A stretch of DNA of 64,000 nucleotides from Alistipes communis (GCF_006542665.1 NZ_AP019735.1:1798001-1862000), one strand, 5' to 3'. Counted from the stretch's first letter, positions 1 through 8,833 are shown. The notes: generated by a model from the sequence alone, not told the origin. Numbers and translations are program-made.

Positions 1-2
1 AG

Positions 3-578
3 GGTTACCGCCTCCGCCTGCGGTATCAGGGCGTCGAGGCCGGTCCGCTCTTCTGGGCGCACTACTCCTTCCTCGGGCTGGATCCGCGCGGGCTGAGAGA
101 CGACTACTGCGAGGACTATTTCGGCGAGATGCGCAACTATTCGCTCATCAACCGTGCCTACTGCATCCGCAATCCCCGGCACTACAAGGGTTACGGCAAG
201 GATTGCTGGGGGCTGACGGCCAGTTATTCGACGGCGGGGTATGCGGCGCACGCTCCCGTCGAGCGCGAGGATCGCGGCGTGATCGCCCCCACAGCGGCGC
301 TTTCGTCGATCGTCTATACGCCCGAGGAGTCGATGGATGTGATGCGTTACCTCTACGGGCCGCTTCACGAGAAAGTATGGGGGCCTTACGGCTTCTACGA
401 TGCGTTCAGCCAGACCGACGACTGGTATCCGCAGAAGTATCTGGCCATCGATCAGGGGCCGATCGCGGTGATGATCGAGAACCACCGTTCGGAGTTGTTG
501 TGGCGGCTCTTCATGAGCCACCCCGACGTACAGAACGGTTTGCGGAAGCTGGGCTTCGAGTCGCCCGTGCTGCAATAG
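3..578 (+). CDS. GH144-like glucanase (glycoamylase-like domain), C-terminal part
   Basis: The 5' end lies outside the window; 191 codons are visible, open from the left edge. The protein matches my memory of the glycoamylase-like domain (PF10091), which includes GH144 endo-beta-1,2-glucanases: the segments FWAHYSFLGLDPRG, YGKDCWGLTASYS, PYGFYDAF and DQGPIAVMIENHRS are typical of the C-terminal half of the barrel. It probably acts on beta-glucan outside the cytoplasm, but the signal peptide and the catalytic glutamate region upstream cannot be seen. Substrate is therefore inferred from family only. A strong terminator follows 22 bp after the stop codon, so this is the last gene of its transcript. 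Confidence 0.75.
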   Translation, partial: GYRLRLRYQGVEAGPLFWAHYSFLGLDPRGLRDDYCEDYFGEMRNYSLINRAYCIRNPRHYKGYGKDCWGLTASYSTAGYAAHAPVEREDRGVIAPTAALSSIVYTPEESMDVMRYLYGPLHEKVWGPYGFYDAFSQTDDWYPQKYLAIDQGPIAVMIENHRSELLWRLFMSHPDVQNGLRKLGFESPVLQ

Positions 579-600
579 GGGCGAAGCGGGATTTTTTGAG

Positions 601-632
601 ACGGGACGCATCGGTCGGTGCGTCCCGTTTTT
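601..632 (+). terminator. intrinsic terminator after the GH144-like gene
   Basis: A 10-bp perfect stem (ACGGGACGCA at 601-610 with TGCGTCCCGT at 619-628) with an 8-nt loop is followed by a run of T. The T-run lies only on the + strand side, so it serves the upstream gene. Confidence 0.8.
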
Positions 633-1547
633 TCAGATCGAACAGAAGAACGTGACCAGGAAGGGAACGCTGAAATCGGTGACGCAGCCGTGGAAGATCG
701 CTACGACGGCATACTGCGGCCCTGCGACGCGGGTGAGGATCGGGAGGGTGGTGTCGAAGGTCGTGGCGCCGCCCGACGAAATCGCGGCCAGCGGCCCGAA
801 ACGGCCCGCTACCCACGGTGCGGCCAGCAGCGTGAAGAGTTCGCGCAGGACGTTGCAGAGCAGAGCGACCGTTCCCAGTTCGACGCTGCGCAGTTCGGAG
901 ATGAAGATGCTCGACAGCGAATAGTAGCCGAATCCCGCGCCGACGGCCATGGCATCGGCCGGCGGTACGGTGTGCAGCAGCGGCGATGCGAGCGCCGCTC
1001 CGGCCAGCGTTCCGACGACGGTGCAGAGGGGCAGCAGCGCCATGCGGCGGTCGAGCGAGCGGATACGCTCGACGAGCGTGGCGTCGTGTCCCAGCGACAC
1101 GCCGACCGAGAACATCAGCCCGTAGAGCATGTAGGTGCTTACGGGCGAGGAGGCTGCGGTAGCCGGAATCCATCCCGCGACGCCGAAAATCGCTCCGGCT
1201 GCGAAGAAGGCGACGATCACCAGACTGCCGCGCAGTGCGGCGAAGGCCGGCGGAGCGGGTGCGGCGGAGTCGGTCGTGTCGGTGCGTCTGCCGCCGATCG
1301 ACCGCCACAGCAGCCAGGCGCAGGCGATGCTTCCCGCCAGCGCTCCCGTGCAGAGAACGAGCGCCTGCACGCCGAGCGTGGCCAGCGACCGCATGACCTC
1401 TTCATTGCCGCCCACTTCCGTTCCCAGCATGAAGAGCAGCAGCCAGATGATGAACGTGATGACGCTGCCGAGCGCACGGAGCGGTCGGCGGCGCAGCAAG
1501 CGGCCCGTGAGGATGCCGCCGAAGAGGACAGCGAACAGAATCAACAT
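633..1547 (-). CDS. lysO: LysO/DUF340 family inner-membrane exporter
   Basis: A 304-residue, very hydrophobic protein with about eight membrane segments. The N-terminus (MLILFAVLFGGILTGRLLRR) and the C-terminal half (GAGFGYYSLSSIFISE, then CNVLRELFTLL, SSGGATTFDTTLPI, and HGCVTDFSVPFLVTFF) match the DUF340 family whose E. coli member LysO (YbjE) exports lysine and is about 300 aa. The start is the ATG at 1547, just downstream of a TATTTTTG box. The frame stays open further upstream but only across the neighbouring gene. The gene is monocistronic, on the same strand as the galactose operon but with its own promoter. Substrate (lysine or related) is by family. Confidence 0.85.
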   Translation of the reverse strand: MLILFAVLFGGILTGRLLRRRPLRALGSVITFIIWLLLFMLGTEVGGNEEVMRSLATLGVQALVLCTGALAGSIACAWLLWRSIGGRRTDTTDSAAPAPPAFAALRGSLVIVAFFAAGAIFGVAGWIPATAASSPVSTYMLYGLMFSVGVSLGHDATLVERIRSLDRRMALLPLCTVVGTLAGAALASPLLHTVPPADAMAVGAGFGYYSLSSIFISELRSVELGTVALLCNVLRELFTLLAAPWVAGRFGPLAAISSGGATTFDTTLPILTRVAGPQYAVVAIFHGCVTDFSVPFLVTFFCSI

Positions 1548-1569
1548 CGGCAGTGCGGAATTTTGCGTG

Positions 1570-1601
1570 CAAAAATAGGAAAAAAAGCCGACGGCCGCAA
1601 G
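1570..1601 (-). promoter_or_regulatory. Bacteroidetes-type promoter of the LysO gene
   Basis: On the minus strand TATTTTTG (1577-1570) fits the TAnnTTTG -7 box; CTTG lies 20 bp upstream where TTTG is expected. It sits 22 bp before the chosen start codon. Confidence 0.5.
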
Positions 1602-1636
1602 CTGTGCGCCTGCGTCCGTCGGAATGAGGTGCGTCG

Positions 1637-2683
1637 TTAACGGACGTCGAAACGGAAGCGGATCGTCCGGCGGTACGCTTCGCCGGGGCGCAGTTCGGCC
1701 GAAGGGAAATCGGGGCGGTTCGGTGCGTCGGGGAAACCCTGGCACTCGATCGCCACGCCGTCGTAGTCCGCGTAGGGCCGGCCGCTCTTCGAGAGCGGCG
1801 AGCCGGCGAGCCAGTTGCCCGTGTAGACCTGCACGCCCGGCTGTGTGGAGCGGACGCTGAGCCGCCGACCCGATTTCGGGTCGTACAGTTCGGCCACGGT
1901 CGTCTCCTCGTCCGCGCGCCAGTCGTCGACGGCCCAGCAGTTGTCGTAGCCTTTGCCGTAGCGCAATGCGGGGAAATCGGCGCGAATGTCGCGGCCGAGC
2001 GGTTTGGACGTGCGGAAGTCCATCGGCGTGCCGGCGACGCCGGCGAGTTCGCCCGTGGGAATCAGCGTTTCGTCGGTCGGCAGCCAGCGCGAGGCGCGGA
2101 GCCGCAGCTTGTGGCCGAGCACCGATCCGGCATTCTCGCCCGCGAGGTTCCAGTAGGAGTGGTTCGTCAGGTTGACGATCGTGGGGGCGTCGCACGCGGC
2201 TTCGAGTAGGACGGTCAGGCAGCAGTCGTCGTCCCACGCATAGGCGATGCGCGCCGTGAGCGTACCCGGGTAGCCCTCCTCGCCGTCGGGGCTGGTGCGG
2301 GTGAAGGCCACGCCGTCGCCGGTCGTTTCACCCTGCCACAGGCGGTTGGCGAATCCCGTCGGGCCGCCGTGCAGGTGGTTGGGGCCGTTGTTGACGGCCA
2401 GCCGGTACTCCTTGCCGTCGAGCGTGAAGCGCCCTCCGGCGATCCGGTTGGCGAAACGGCCGGGCGTCTTGCCGAAGCAGGCGCCGTCGCCGACGTAATC
2501 GGCGTAGGCGCGGTACCCCAGCGCCACGTCGGCCATGCGCCCCTCGCGGTCGGGAACGACGACGGCCGTGATGCCAGCGCCGATGTTGCACACGTCGACG
2601 TAAGCCCCCGCGGCGTTCGCGAGGCGGAAGACCTCGATCTCGCCCTGCGCGTGGGGTTCGGTGCTGATTTTCGAGACGGTCAT
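1637..2683 (-). CDS. galM: galactose mutarotase (aldose 1-epimerase)
   Basis: Interconverts alpha and beta anomers of galactose or glucose before phosphorylation. The 348-aa protein (start MTVSKISTEP) carries family landmarks: GKTPGRFANRIAGG, NNGPNHLHGGPTGF (catalytic His pair region), VNLTNHSYWNLAG, and near the end QPGVQVYTGNWL and AIECQGFPDAPN with the catalytic Glu. No signal peptide is seen, so it is cytoplasmic. The ATG at 2683 was chosen because it starts 4 bp after the upstream nucleotidyltransferase stop; a longer frame would overlap that gene. It is the last gene of the leftward operon galK, phosphoesterase, galE, nucleotidyltransferase, galM. Confidence 0.93.
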   Translation of the reverse strand: MTVSKISTEPHAQGEIEVFRLANAAGAYVDVCNIGAGITAVVVPDREGRMADVALGYRAYADYVGDGACFGKTPGRFANRIAGGRFTLDGKEYRLAVNNGPNHLHGGPTGFANRLWQGETTGDGVAFTRTSPDGEEGYPGTLTARIAYAWDDDCCLTVLLEAACDAPTIVNLTNHSYWNLAGENAGSVLGHKLRLRASRWLPTDETLIPTGELAGVAGTPMDFRTSKPLGRDIRADFPALRYGKGYDNCWAVDDWRADEETTVAELYDPKSGRRLSVRSTQPGVQVYTGNWLAGSPLSKSGRPYADYDGVAIECQGFPDAPNRPDFPSAELRPGEAYRRTIRFRFDVR

Positions 2684-2687
2684 CGCC

Positions 2688-3587
2688 CTAAAAGAGTTTG
2701 GCGGGGTATTCGCCCGCGTCGACCAATGCACGGATTTTGTCGACCACGCCCTGACGGTCGGCGGCGTAGGTCACGCCGAACCACTTGGCCGTGGTGTCGA
2801 GCACCTCGACCGTCGCCGTGCCTTCGGTGATGAGTTTGTTGACCATCAGCGGGATGTAATACTCGGCTTTGGGGTTGTCGATGTTGGCGCGCAGGAACTC
2901 CTTGAAATACTCCTCCGAGTAGCGGAAGTAGTCGGGCGTGAAGCCCCACATGTTCATCGAGACGGGGGTATTGTCGTCGGTGGTGGTCGGCTGTCCGTCG
3001 TCGCCCGTGAAGGTGATGCGGCCGTCGACGCGGGCGATGTCCGTCCGTTCGACCACACCCGTCAGGTAATTGTTCGCATCGGTTCGGCAGATGCCGCGCG
3101 CCACGGTGCCGCTCTCCGAGAGGGTGTTGCCCACGCGGTAGCCCACCATGCAGTAGCGGTTCTGTCCGTCGGCTTTCGACAACCACTGACCCAGTACGCG
3201 GAAGCCGTCGCGGCCGTAGAAGTCGTCGGCGTTGATGACGGCGAACGGTTCGCGGATGACCGCCTTGCCCATCAGCACGGCGTGGTTCGTACCCCATGGC
3301 TTGGTGCGCCCTTCGGGGCGGACGAAGCCCTCGGGCAGGTCGTCGACCGACTGGAAGACCACCTTGACGGGGATGTGGTTTTCGTATTTGGAGAGGATCT
3401 TCGTGCGAAAATCCGCTTCGAAATCCTTGCGGATGACGAAGACCACCTTGCCGAAGCCGCCGCGGATGGCGTCGAAGATCGAGTAATCCATGATCGTCTC
3501 GCCGTTGGGGCCGAGACCGTCCAGCTGTTTGAGACCGCCGTAGCGCGAGCCCATGCCTGCGGCCAGTACGAAAAGTGTAGGTTTCAT
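2688..3587 (-). CDS. sugar-1-phosphate nucleotidyltransferase
   Basis: A 299-aa NTP-transferase-fold enzyme. The N-terminus MKPTLFVLAAGMGSRYGGLKQ contains the nucleotide-binding G-x-G-x-R-hydrophobic-G-G-L-K signature of sugar nucleotidyltransferases; INADDFYG carries the metal-binding Asp pair, and SMNMWGFTP fits the sugar pocket. It would join a sugar 1-phosphate to an NTP with release of pyrophosphate. The exact sugar and base are not readable from the sequence. Its position between galE and galM, in an operon with galK but no galT, suggests it makes UDP-galactose or UDP-glucose in place of GalT; that is inference. The ATG at 3587 is preferred over one 8 codons upstream. Confidence 0.85.
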   Translation of the reverse strand: MKPTLFVLAAGMGSRYGGLKQLDGLGPNGETIMDYSIFDAIRGGFGKVVFVIRKDFEADFRTKILSKYENHIPVKVVFQSVDDLPEGFVRPEGRTKPWGTNHAVLMGKAVIREPFAVINADDFYGRDGFRVLGQWLSKADGQNRYCMVGYRVGNTLSESGTVARGICRTDANNYLTGVVERTDIARVDGRITFTGDDGQPTTTDDNTPVSMNMWGFTPDYFRYSEEYFKEFLRANIDNPKAEYYIPLMVNKLITEGTATVEVLDTTAKWFGVTYAADRQGVVDKIRALVDAGEYPAKLF

Positions 3588-3620
3588 ATCGAATCTGTGA
3601 TTGAATTGCATCGGGGAGGG

Positions 3621-4649
3621 TTAGTTCATGCCGCGCACGTGTTTTTCCCAGGCCCAGGCCGAGCGGAGCGTCTCTTCGAGAGGCCGTTCGGCCTTCCAGC
3701 CCAGTTCTTTGTTGGCGCGCTGCGTGTCGGCCCAGACCGCCTTCACGTCGCCGGCCCGTCGCCCGACGATCTTGTAGTTGAGCGTCAGCCCGTTCGCCCG
3801 TTCGAAGCCCTTCACCAGTTCCAGGACCGAGACAGGCGTGCCCGTGCCGATATTGAAAATCTCGTAGGCCTCCTTCATCCGCCGCTGCGTCATGCGGTCG
3901 ACCGCGGCTACATGGGCTTTGGCCAGGTCGACGACGTCGATGTAGTCACGCAGGCAGGTGCCGTCGGGCGTGTCGTAGTCGTCGCCGAAGATCGAAAGGC
4001 ATTCGCGCAGTCCGGCGGCCGTCTGGGTGATGTAGGGCACCAGATTCTGCGGCACGCCGCGCGGCAGTTCGCCGATGAGCGCCGAGGGGTGGGCGCCGAT
4101 GGGGTTGAAGTAGCGCAGCGCGATGCCGTGCAGGCCCTCGTAGGCCGCGCAGCAGTCGTGCAGGATGTCTTCGGCCATCTGCTTTGTGTTGCCGTAGGGC
4201 GAGGTGGCGGGTTTGCGGGGCGTCTGCTCCGTGACGGGCAATGTGTCGGGCTCGCCGTAGACCGTCGCCGACGACGAGAAGAGGATGTTCGGCCGGCCGA
4301 ACTCCTTCATCAGCGCGCAGACGTTCATGAACGACGCGAGGTTGTTGCGGTAATATTTGAGCGGTTCGGCGACCGACTCGCCGACAGCCTTGTAGGCGGC
4401 GAAGTGGATGACGGAGCCGAAATCGTATTTTTCGAAGACGCGTCGCAGCGCCGCTTCGTCGCAGGTGTCGACCCGCTCGAAGGGAACGTCGACGCCCGTG
4501 ATGCGCCGCACACCCTCGACGGCCGCCGCCTCCGAGTTGGAGAGGTTGTCGATGATGACCGCGTCGTATCCGGCGGCGATCAGTTCCACGGCGGTATGCG
4601 AGCCGATGTATCCGGCACCGCCCGAAATCAGTACAGTCTCTTTTGCCAT
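3621..4649 (-). CDS. galE: UDP-glucose 4-epimerase
   Basis: Interconverts UDP-galactose and UDP-glucose with tightly bound NAD. The 342-aa protein begins with the Rossmann motif GGAGYIGSHTAVELI; FSSSATVYGEP supplies the catalytic Ser/Thr and PYGNTKQMAED the Tyr-x-x-x-Lys pair; ALRYFNPIGAHPS and CLRDYIDVVDLAKAH are standard GalE segments. Length is normal for the family. It lies 49 bp after the secreted phosphoesterase and 33 bp before the nucleotidyltransferase in the galactose operon. The cytoplasmic Leloir role is well supported. Confidence 0.96.
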   Translation of the reverse strand: MAKETVLISGGAGYIGSHTAVELIAAGYDAVIIDNLSNSEAAAVEGVRRITGVDVPFERVDTCDEAALRRVFEKYDFGSVIHFAAYKAVGESVAEPLKYYRNNLASFMNVCALMKEFGRPNILFSSSATVYGEPDTLPVTEQTPRKPATSPYGNTKQMAEDILHDCCAAYEGLHGIALRYFNPIGAHPSALIGELPRGVPQNLVPYITQTAAGLRECLSIFGDDYDTPDGTCLRDYIDVVDLAKAHVAAVDRMTQRRMKEAYEIFNIGTGTPVSVLELVKGFERANGLTLNYKIVGRRAGDVKAVWADTQRANKELGWKAERPLEETLRSAWAWEKHVRGMN

Positions 4650-4698
4650 AATCTGGGGATAAGTTGTTGTGCGACAGATGTTCGTTTCAGCCGATCGG

Positions 4699-5772
4699 TT
4701 ATTCCATGTCGAAGGTGAATTGGTCGTAGTCGGCCGTGCGCCACGCCTTGTCGCAGGTGACGGGCGAAAGGGCGAACATCGGCGAGAAGGTCCGCACCGA
4801 TACGGTCCGTCCGTCGGGCAGGAATTCCAGGATGCGCAGCCAGCAGTCGCCGCCGTTGCCGTGCCACTGTCCGTCGGCCGTCTGGGCGTTGAACATCATC
4901 TGCGCGACCGATTTGCCGGCGGCGTTCTTGTCCGTGCGGAAGCCGACCGTCTCGAAGTAGTCCGTCGTGGGGTGGCATTCGTGGCCGCAGATGACCAGCC
5001 GGATGTTCGACGACGGATAGACGAGCTTGTCCCAGATCGCCTGCTGGTAGTTGGCGTCGGTCAGTTCGTAGGGTTCCGTTTTCTTGCGGTTGCCCTTCCA
5101 TGCGATGAACGAGTGGGTCAGCAGGATCACCCGCGTGTTCGCGTACCTGGGTTCCGCAACCAGTTTGCGCGCCCATTCGATCGCTTCGTCGCGCGGCGCG
5201 AATTCGAGCGATACGACCAGCAGATCGCCCCACGTGTCGGTGTGGAACTCGTAGGCGGCGTTCTCCAACGTGGGGATTCCGTGCGCGTTGTTGCATACCG
5301 ATACGATTTTGTGACGCCAGCACTCGTTGCGCGTCATCGGGAAGTAGTCGGGGAAGCGCGACAGGCGGTTCTCCGACTTGGTGTATCCGTAGTCGTGGTT
5401 GCCCGTGCAGACGACGTAGGGCAGCTTGTTGTCGAGCCGCTCGAAGGCGCGCGACGCGGCCCGCCACTGCTCGGCGCTGGTCTGGTCGGTCTTGCGGAAA
5501 GCCAGCGGGATGGCTGTTTCGTTCTGTTCGACCAGATCGCCCGTGCAGAGCGCCGTGAGGATGCGCAGCGAGTCGATCTCGCGGGCGATCCATGCCGTCT
5601 GCAACTCGAACAACGGCTGGTTGGCGGCGAACTTGGTGTAGCTCTGCGGGTCGGGAATGACGATGACCGAGAAGGAATTCGGGTCGCTCAGGCGGGCGCG
5701 CAAGGGGTAGTTCTGGGCTTGCAGCGACAGCGTGCCGGCGAGCAGAGCGAAAAGGAAGATCGTTTTTCTCAT
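4699..5772 (-). CDS. secreted calcineurin-like metallophosphoesterase
   Basis: A 357-aa protein with a clear N-terminal signal peptide (MRKTIFLFALLAGTLSLQAQ). The metallophosphoesterase motifs are in order: PDPQ, GDLVEQN, GNHDYG, a His in LLTHSFIAWKG, and the final GHECH. This puts it in the calcineurin-like superfamily with a two-metal centre, acting in the periplasm or outside. Substrate is not evident. It sits 17 bp after galK and 49 bp before galE, so it is co-transcribed with galactose metabolism; it may process a phosphorylated galactoside or a nucleotide, but nothing in the sequence proves this. Confidence 0.85.
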   Translation of the reverse strand: MRKTIFLFALLAGTLSLQAQNYPLRARLSDPNSFSVIVIPDPQSYTKFAANQPLFELQTAWIAREIDSLRILTALCTGDLVEQNETAIPLAFRKTDQTSAEQWRAASRAFERLDNKLPYVVCTGNHDYGYTKSENRLSRFPDYFPMTRNECWRHKIVSVCNNAHGIPTLENAAYEFHTDTWGDLLVVSLEFAPRDEAIEWARKLVAEPRYANTRVILLTHSFIAWKGNRKKTEPYELTDANYQQAIWDKLVYPSSNIRLVICGHECHPTTDYFETVGFRTDKNAAGKSVAQMMFNAQTADGQWHGNGGDCWLRILEFLPDGRTVSVRTFSPMFALSPVTCDKAWRTADYDQFTFDME

Positions 5773-5789
5773 GAACGGGATGGTTTGAA

Positions 5790-6923
5790 TCAGTCGATTT
5801 TATGTGCGCCGTCCGAGATGACGACGGGATAGACTTTGGGTTCGTGGCCGAACCGCTCGGTGAATTTGCGTTTGGCCGTGGCGATGAAATCGGCGAAGAG
5901 GTCGTCCTTCACGAGGTTGATCGTGCAGCCGCCGAAGCCGCCGCCCATCATGCGTGCCCCCGTGACGCCGCATTCGCGGGCCACGTCGACCAGGAAGTCG
6001 AGCTCCTCGCACGATACTTCGTAGTCCTTCGACAACCCCTCGTGCGTGGCGTACATCCGCTCCCCGACGGTGGCGTAGTCGCCACGCTGCAAGGCGTCGC
6101 AGACGTCGAGCACACGCCGTTCCTCGCCGATCACGAAGCGTGCACGGCGGTAGTCTTCGTCGGAGATCTCATCGCGGATCGCATCGAGCCGCTCCATCGT
6201 GGCGCCGCGCAGAAACTCCTGTCCCAGCATCTTCGCCACGCGCTCGCACGACTCGCGCCGGCGGTTGTAGGGCGAGCCGACCAGTTCGTGCTTGACGACC
6301 GTGTCGAGCAGCACGAGCTTGTAACCGACGGGATCGAAGGGGAAGTATTCGAACTCCATCGAACGGCAGTCGAGCCGCATCAGACAACCCTTCTTGCCGA
6401 AGACCGAGGCGAACTGGTCCATGATGCCGCACTTCACGCCGCAGTAGTTGTGCTCGGTCGACTGACCGATGCGTGCCAGTTCGAACTTGTCGATCCCCAG
6501 CGCATAGAGGTCGTTGAGCGCAAAGGCGAAGGTCGACTCCAACGCTGCCGACGACGACATGCCCGCTCCCAGCGGTACGTCGCCCGAAAAGGCGGTGTCG
6601 AAGCCGCCGATGCGGCCGCCGCGTTTCTGGATTTCGCGGCAGACGCCGAAGATGTAGCGGGCCCACGACTCGGAGGGTTTGTCCTCCTCGCGCAAGCCGA
6701 ACTCCGCATAGGAGTCCAGATCGACGGCGTAGGCGCGCACGCGGTCGGTGCCGTTGGGGCGGATCATCGCCGTGATGCCGCAGTCGACGGCACCCGGGAA
6801 GACGAAGCCGCCGTTGTAGTCGGTGTGTTCGCCGATCAGGTTGATGCGTCCCGCCGAGGCGTAGAGTGTTCCGTGGGTATTGAAATGCCGCTCGAATGCG
6901 GCCCTTACATTGGATTGCGTCAT
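5790..6923 (-). CDS. galK: galactokinase
   Basis: Phosphorylates galactose to galactose 1-phosphate with ATP, first committed step of the Leloir pathway. The 377-aa GHMP kinase has the galactokinase signature GRINLIGEHTDYNGGFVFPG (about residues 25-44), the ATP-binding loop PLGAGMSSSAALE, the MDQFASVFG segment and the C-terminal GARMMGGGFGGCTINLV. First gene of the leftward operon with the phosphoesterase, galE, nucleotidyltransferase and galM. A TATATTTG box about 35 bp upstream is the likely promoter. Confidence 0.97.
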   Translation of the reverse strand: MTQSNVRAAFERHFNTHGTLYASAGRINLIGEHTDYNGGFVFPGAVDCGITAMIRPNGTDRVRAYAVDLDSYAEFGLREEDKPSESWARYIFGVCREIQKRGGRIGGFDTAFSGDVPLGAGMSSSAALESTFAFALNDLYALGIDKFELARIGQSTEHNYCGVKCGIMDQFASVFGKKGCLMRLDCRSMEFEYFPFDPVGYKLVLLDTVVKHELVGSPYNRRRESCERVAKMLGQEFLRGATMERLDAIRDEISDEDYRRARFVIGEERRVLDVCDALQRGDYATVGERMYATHEGLSKDYEVSCEELDFLVDVARECGVTGARMMGGGFGGCTINLVKDDLFADFIATAKRKFTERFGHEPKVYPVVISDGAHKID

Positions 6924-6956
6924 GGTCCGAATGGGATTAGTGGTTTTAAAGTCTTA

Positions 6957-6964
6957 CAAATATA
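6957..6964 (-). promoter_or_regulatory. -7 box of the galactose operon promoter
   Basis: Minus-strand TATATTTG fits TAnnTTTG, 34 bp before the galK start. No good TTTG was found 19-21 bp upstream, only AT-rich sequence, so the call rests on one element. Confidence 0.4.
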
Positions 6965-7142
6965 TAAAAAATTTAGTAAACGGCGATTCCGAAAAACGGG
7001 AACGGCCGGAAAATCGTTCACATTCATGTTCCTTTTCTCGTCTCGGCGCAGCTTGCACAAGTGCGGCTTTGCGCTCGGCTTATCGAAAAGTTCCCGTCGA
7101 GGACTCGTCGTCTCCGGCGTCTCTGACGGCGAGGGTCGTATG

Positions 7143-8102
7143 TCAGGCGTGGCGGGGATGCGCCGTCCGGCTGCGGATCGCGGCGAGCATGTCGTCGGTC
7201 ATCCGCGAAAGATCCCATTCGGGACGCCAGCCCCACTCCTCGCGGGCGCAGGTGTCGTCGAGCGAGTCGGGCCAGCTGCGGGCGATCTCCTCCTTGACGG
7301 GATCGATGTTGAAGTCCATCGTGAACGAGGGGATGCGCTTGCGGATCTCGGCGGCGATGATGTCGGGCGTGAAGCTCATCGAGGCGATGTTGAAACTGTT
7401 GCGGTGGCGCAGCCGCGCGGGGTCGGCCTCCATCAGTTCCACGCAGGCGCGCAGCACGTCGGGCATGTAGATCATGTCCATGTAGACGTCGTGGGGCACG
7501 GCGCAGGTGTAACGGCCGCTTCGAATCGCTTCGTAGTAGATCTCCACGGCATAGTCGGTCGTACCGCCGCCCGGCAGCGTGACGTTCGAAATGATGCCCG
7601 GAAAACGGATCGAACGGGTATCGACGCCGTATTTGTGGTGGTAGTAGTTGCCCAGCATCTCTCCCGTCACCTTGCAGATGCCGTAGATCGTCGTGGGCTG
7701 CATGACCGTGTCCTGCGGCGTGCGGACTTTGGGCGACGAGGGGCCGAACGCCCCGATCGAGCTGGGGGTGAAGAGCGCGCAATGGTGCTGGCGCGCCACC
7801 TCGAGCGAGTTCATCAAGGCGCCGATGTTGACGTGCCACGCCATTTGGGGGTTGCGCTCGCCGACGGCCGACAGCAGGGCCACGAGGTTGAAGATCGTGT
7901 CGATCTCGTGTCGGGCGACGACTGAGGCTACCGACGTGGCGTTGAGTGCGTCGAGGACTTCGAACGGGCCGTCGGCCCCCAGCGCCTTGCATTCACGTAC
8001 GTCGGTGGCCACGACGTTGCGCGAGCCGTAAATACCACGCAGGTAGGTCGTCAGTTCCGATCCGATCTGACCTCCGGCGCCGATAATAAGTATCTTTTTC
8101 AT
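7143..8102 (-). CDS. tdh: L-threonine 3-dehydrogenase, extended SDR (GalE-like) type
   Basis: Oxidises L-threonine to 2-amino-3-ketobutyrate with NAD. The 319-aa protein has the Rossmann motif IIGAGGQIGSEL, the segment FNLVALLSAVGE, FTPSSIGAFGP with the catalytic Ser, and TIYGICKVTGE (Tyr-x-x-x-Lys). The pairs SIRFPGIIS, GGTTDYAVEIYYEA and the DVYMDMIYMPD segment are characteristic of the short-chain TDH family found in Bacteroidetes rather than of sugar epimerases. Cytoplasmic. The gene is apparently single; the next gene starts 219 bp downstream with its own promoter box. No kbl (glycine C-acetyltransferase) lies nearby. Confidence 0.88.
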   Translation of the reverse strand: MKKILIIGAGGQIGSELTTYLRGIYGSRNVVATDVRECKALGADGPFEVLDALNATSVASVVARHEIDTIFNLVALLSAVGERNPQMAWHVNIGALMNSLEVARQHHCALFTPSSIGAFGPSSPKVRTPQDTVMQPTTIYGICKVTGEMLGNYYHHKYGVDTRSIRFPGIISNVTLPGGGTTDYAVEIYYEAIRSGRYTCAVPHDVYMDMIYMPDVLRACVELMEADPARLRHRNSFNIASMSFTPDIIAAEIRKRIPSFTMDFNIDPVKEEIARSWPDSLDDTCAREEWGWRPEWDLSRMTDDMLAAIRSRTAHPRHA

Positions 8103-8136
8103 TGTTGCGGGTTGATAGTTGTGCGGTTCCGTTCCG

Positions 8137-8144
8137 CAAATCTA
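8137..8144 (-). promoter_or_regulatory. -7 box upstream of tdh
   Basis: Minus-strand TAGATTTG fits TAnnTTTG and lies 35 bp before the tdh start. It is divergent from the tRNA-Thr promoter. The TTTG partner is not clear. Confidence 0.4.
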
Positions 8145-8183
8145 ACGAAAGATATAAATAAATCGTGAAAAGCCGCGATTTTT

Positions 8184-8214
8184 TTTGCCAATTCGAAATT
8201 GTTGCTTATTTTTG
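8184..8214 (+). promoter_or_regulatory. promoter of tRNA-Thr
   Basis: TTTG at 8184-8187, 19-bp spacer, TATTTTTG at 8207-8214: full match to the Bacteroidetes sigma-ABfr consensus, ending 20 bp before the tRNA. Confidence 0.75.
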
Positions 8215-8234
8215 CAACGCTTTTTAAGGCGATC

Positions 8235-8306
<72 letters not shown>

Positions 8307-8316
8307 CATAAAATCA

Positions 8317-8347
8317 AGAGGTTGCAGAATTTGCAATCTCTTTTTTT
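8317..8347 (+). terminator. intrinsic terminator of tRNA-Thr
   Basis: Stem AGAGGTTGCA (8317-8326) with TGCAATCTCT (8332-8341), 5-nt loop, then T7. Confidence 0.85.
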
Positions 8348-8784
8348 GTGCTGTTTTGCGAAAACAAGCTGAGGGGGGAGGGCGACGAAATGTCGGACAT
8401 TGGGATTGTTACTCAATAGTGCTTGTATCATCTGTAAATAGTTGAAAATTAAATTTCATTGATCTTTATCTGATTTTTTTGTTCTCTTGGCCTCTGTAAC
8501 GTCGCTTCGGGATTTTCCTCAGGGCGAGGGGGCGCCGTTTTCGGGAGCGACGTGTTTCGCTCCGCAGCCTTTGTCATGAGCGAATCCGCCTTTCGGGGAG
8601 GGATGCGGTGAGGGTGCGCGGAACGTGAGCGAGTGCGCAGGTATCCCTGCTAATGGTCGGAATTATATCGGAGGATTTTTGTCGGGGAGGTGTTTTCGGA
8701 GTTGACGTCGCTTCGCTCGTCTTTCCCTGCGCTGCCGCGGGCGGTCCTGCACCGGTCTGTTGTGAAGTCGGTGACGCTTCGAAC
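8348..8784. other. intergenic stretch without recognised gene
   Basis: 437 bp between two tRNA transcripts. Short open frames exist on both strands, but they overlap the tRNA-Ser gene or its terminator and encode nothing I recognise. No conserved RNA, repeat or strong promoter was seen. Confidence 0.4.
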
Positions 8785-8811
8785 GAAAAAAGCAGAGGAC
8801 ATGTTCTCTGC
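8785..8811 (-). terminator. intrinsic terminator of tRNA-Ser
   Basis: A near-perfect 20-bp palindrome (8792-8811) is followed on the minus strand by T6 (A-run at 8786-8791 on the plus strand), 23 bp beyond the end of the tRNA. Confidence 0.75.
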
Positions 8812-8833
8812 CTTCACCATGGATTTTGGTTTG

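Noticed and set aside
618..2237. Several 300-500-codon frames overlapping the LysO and galM genes on other frames
   Set aside because: Shadow frames: LysO and galM have clear family motifs and the alternatives read as Arg/Ala/Gly-rich noise.
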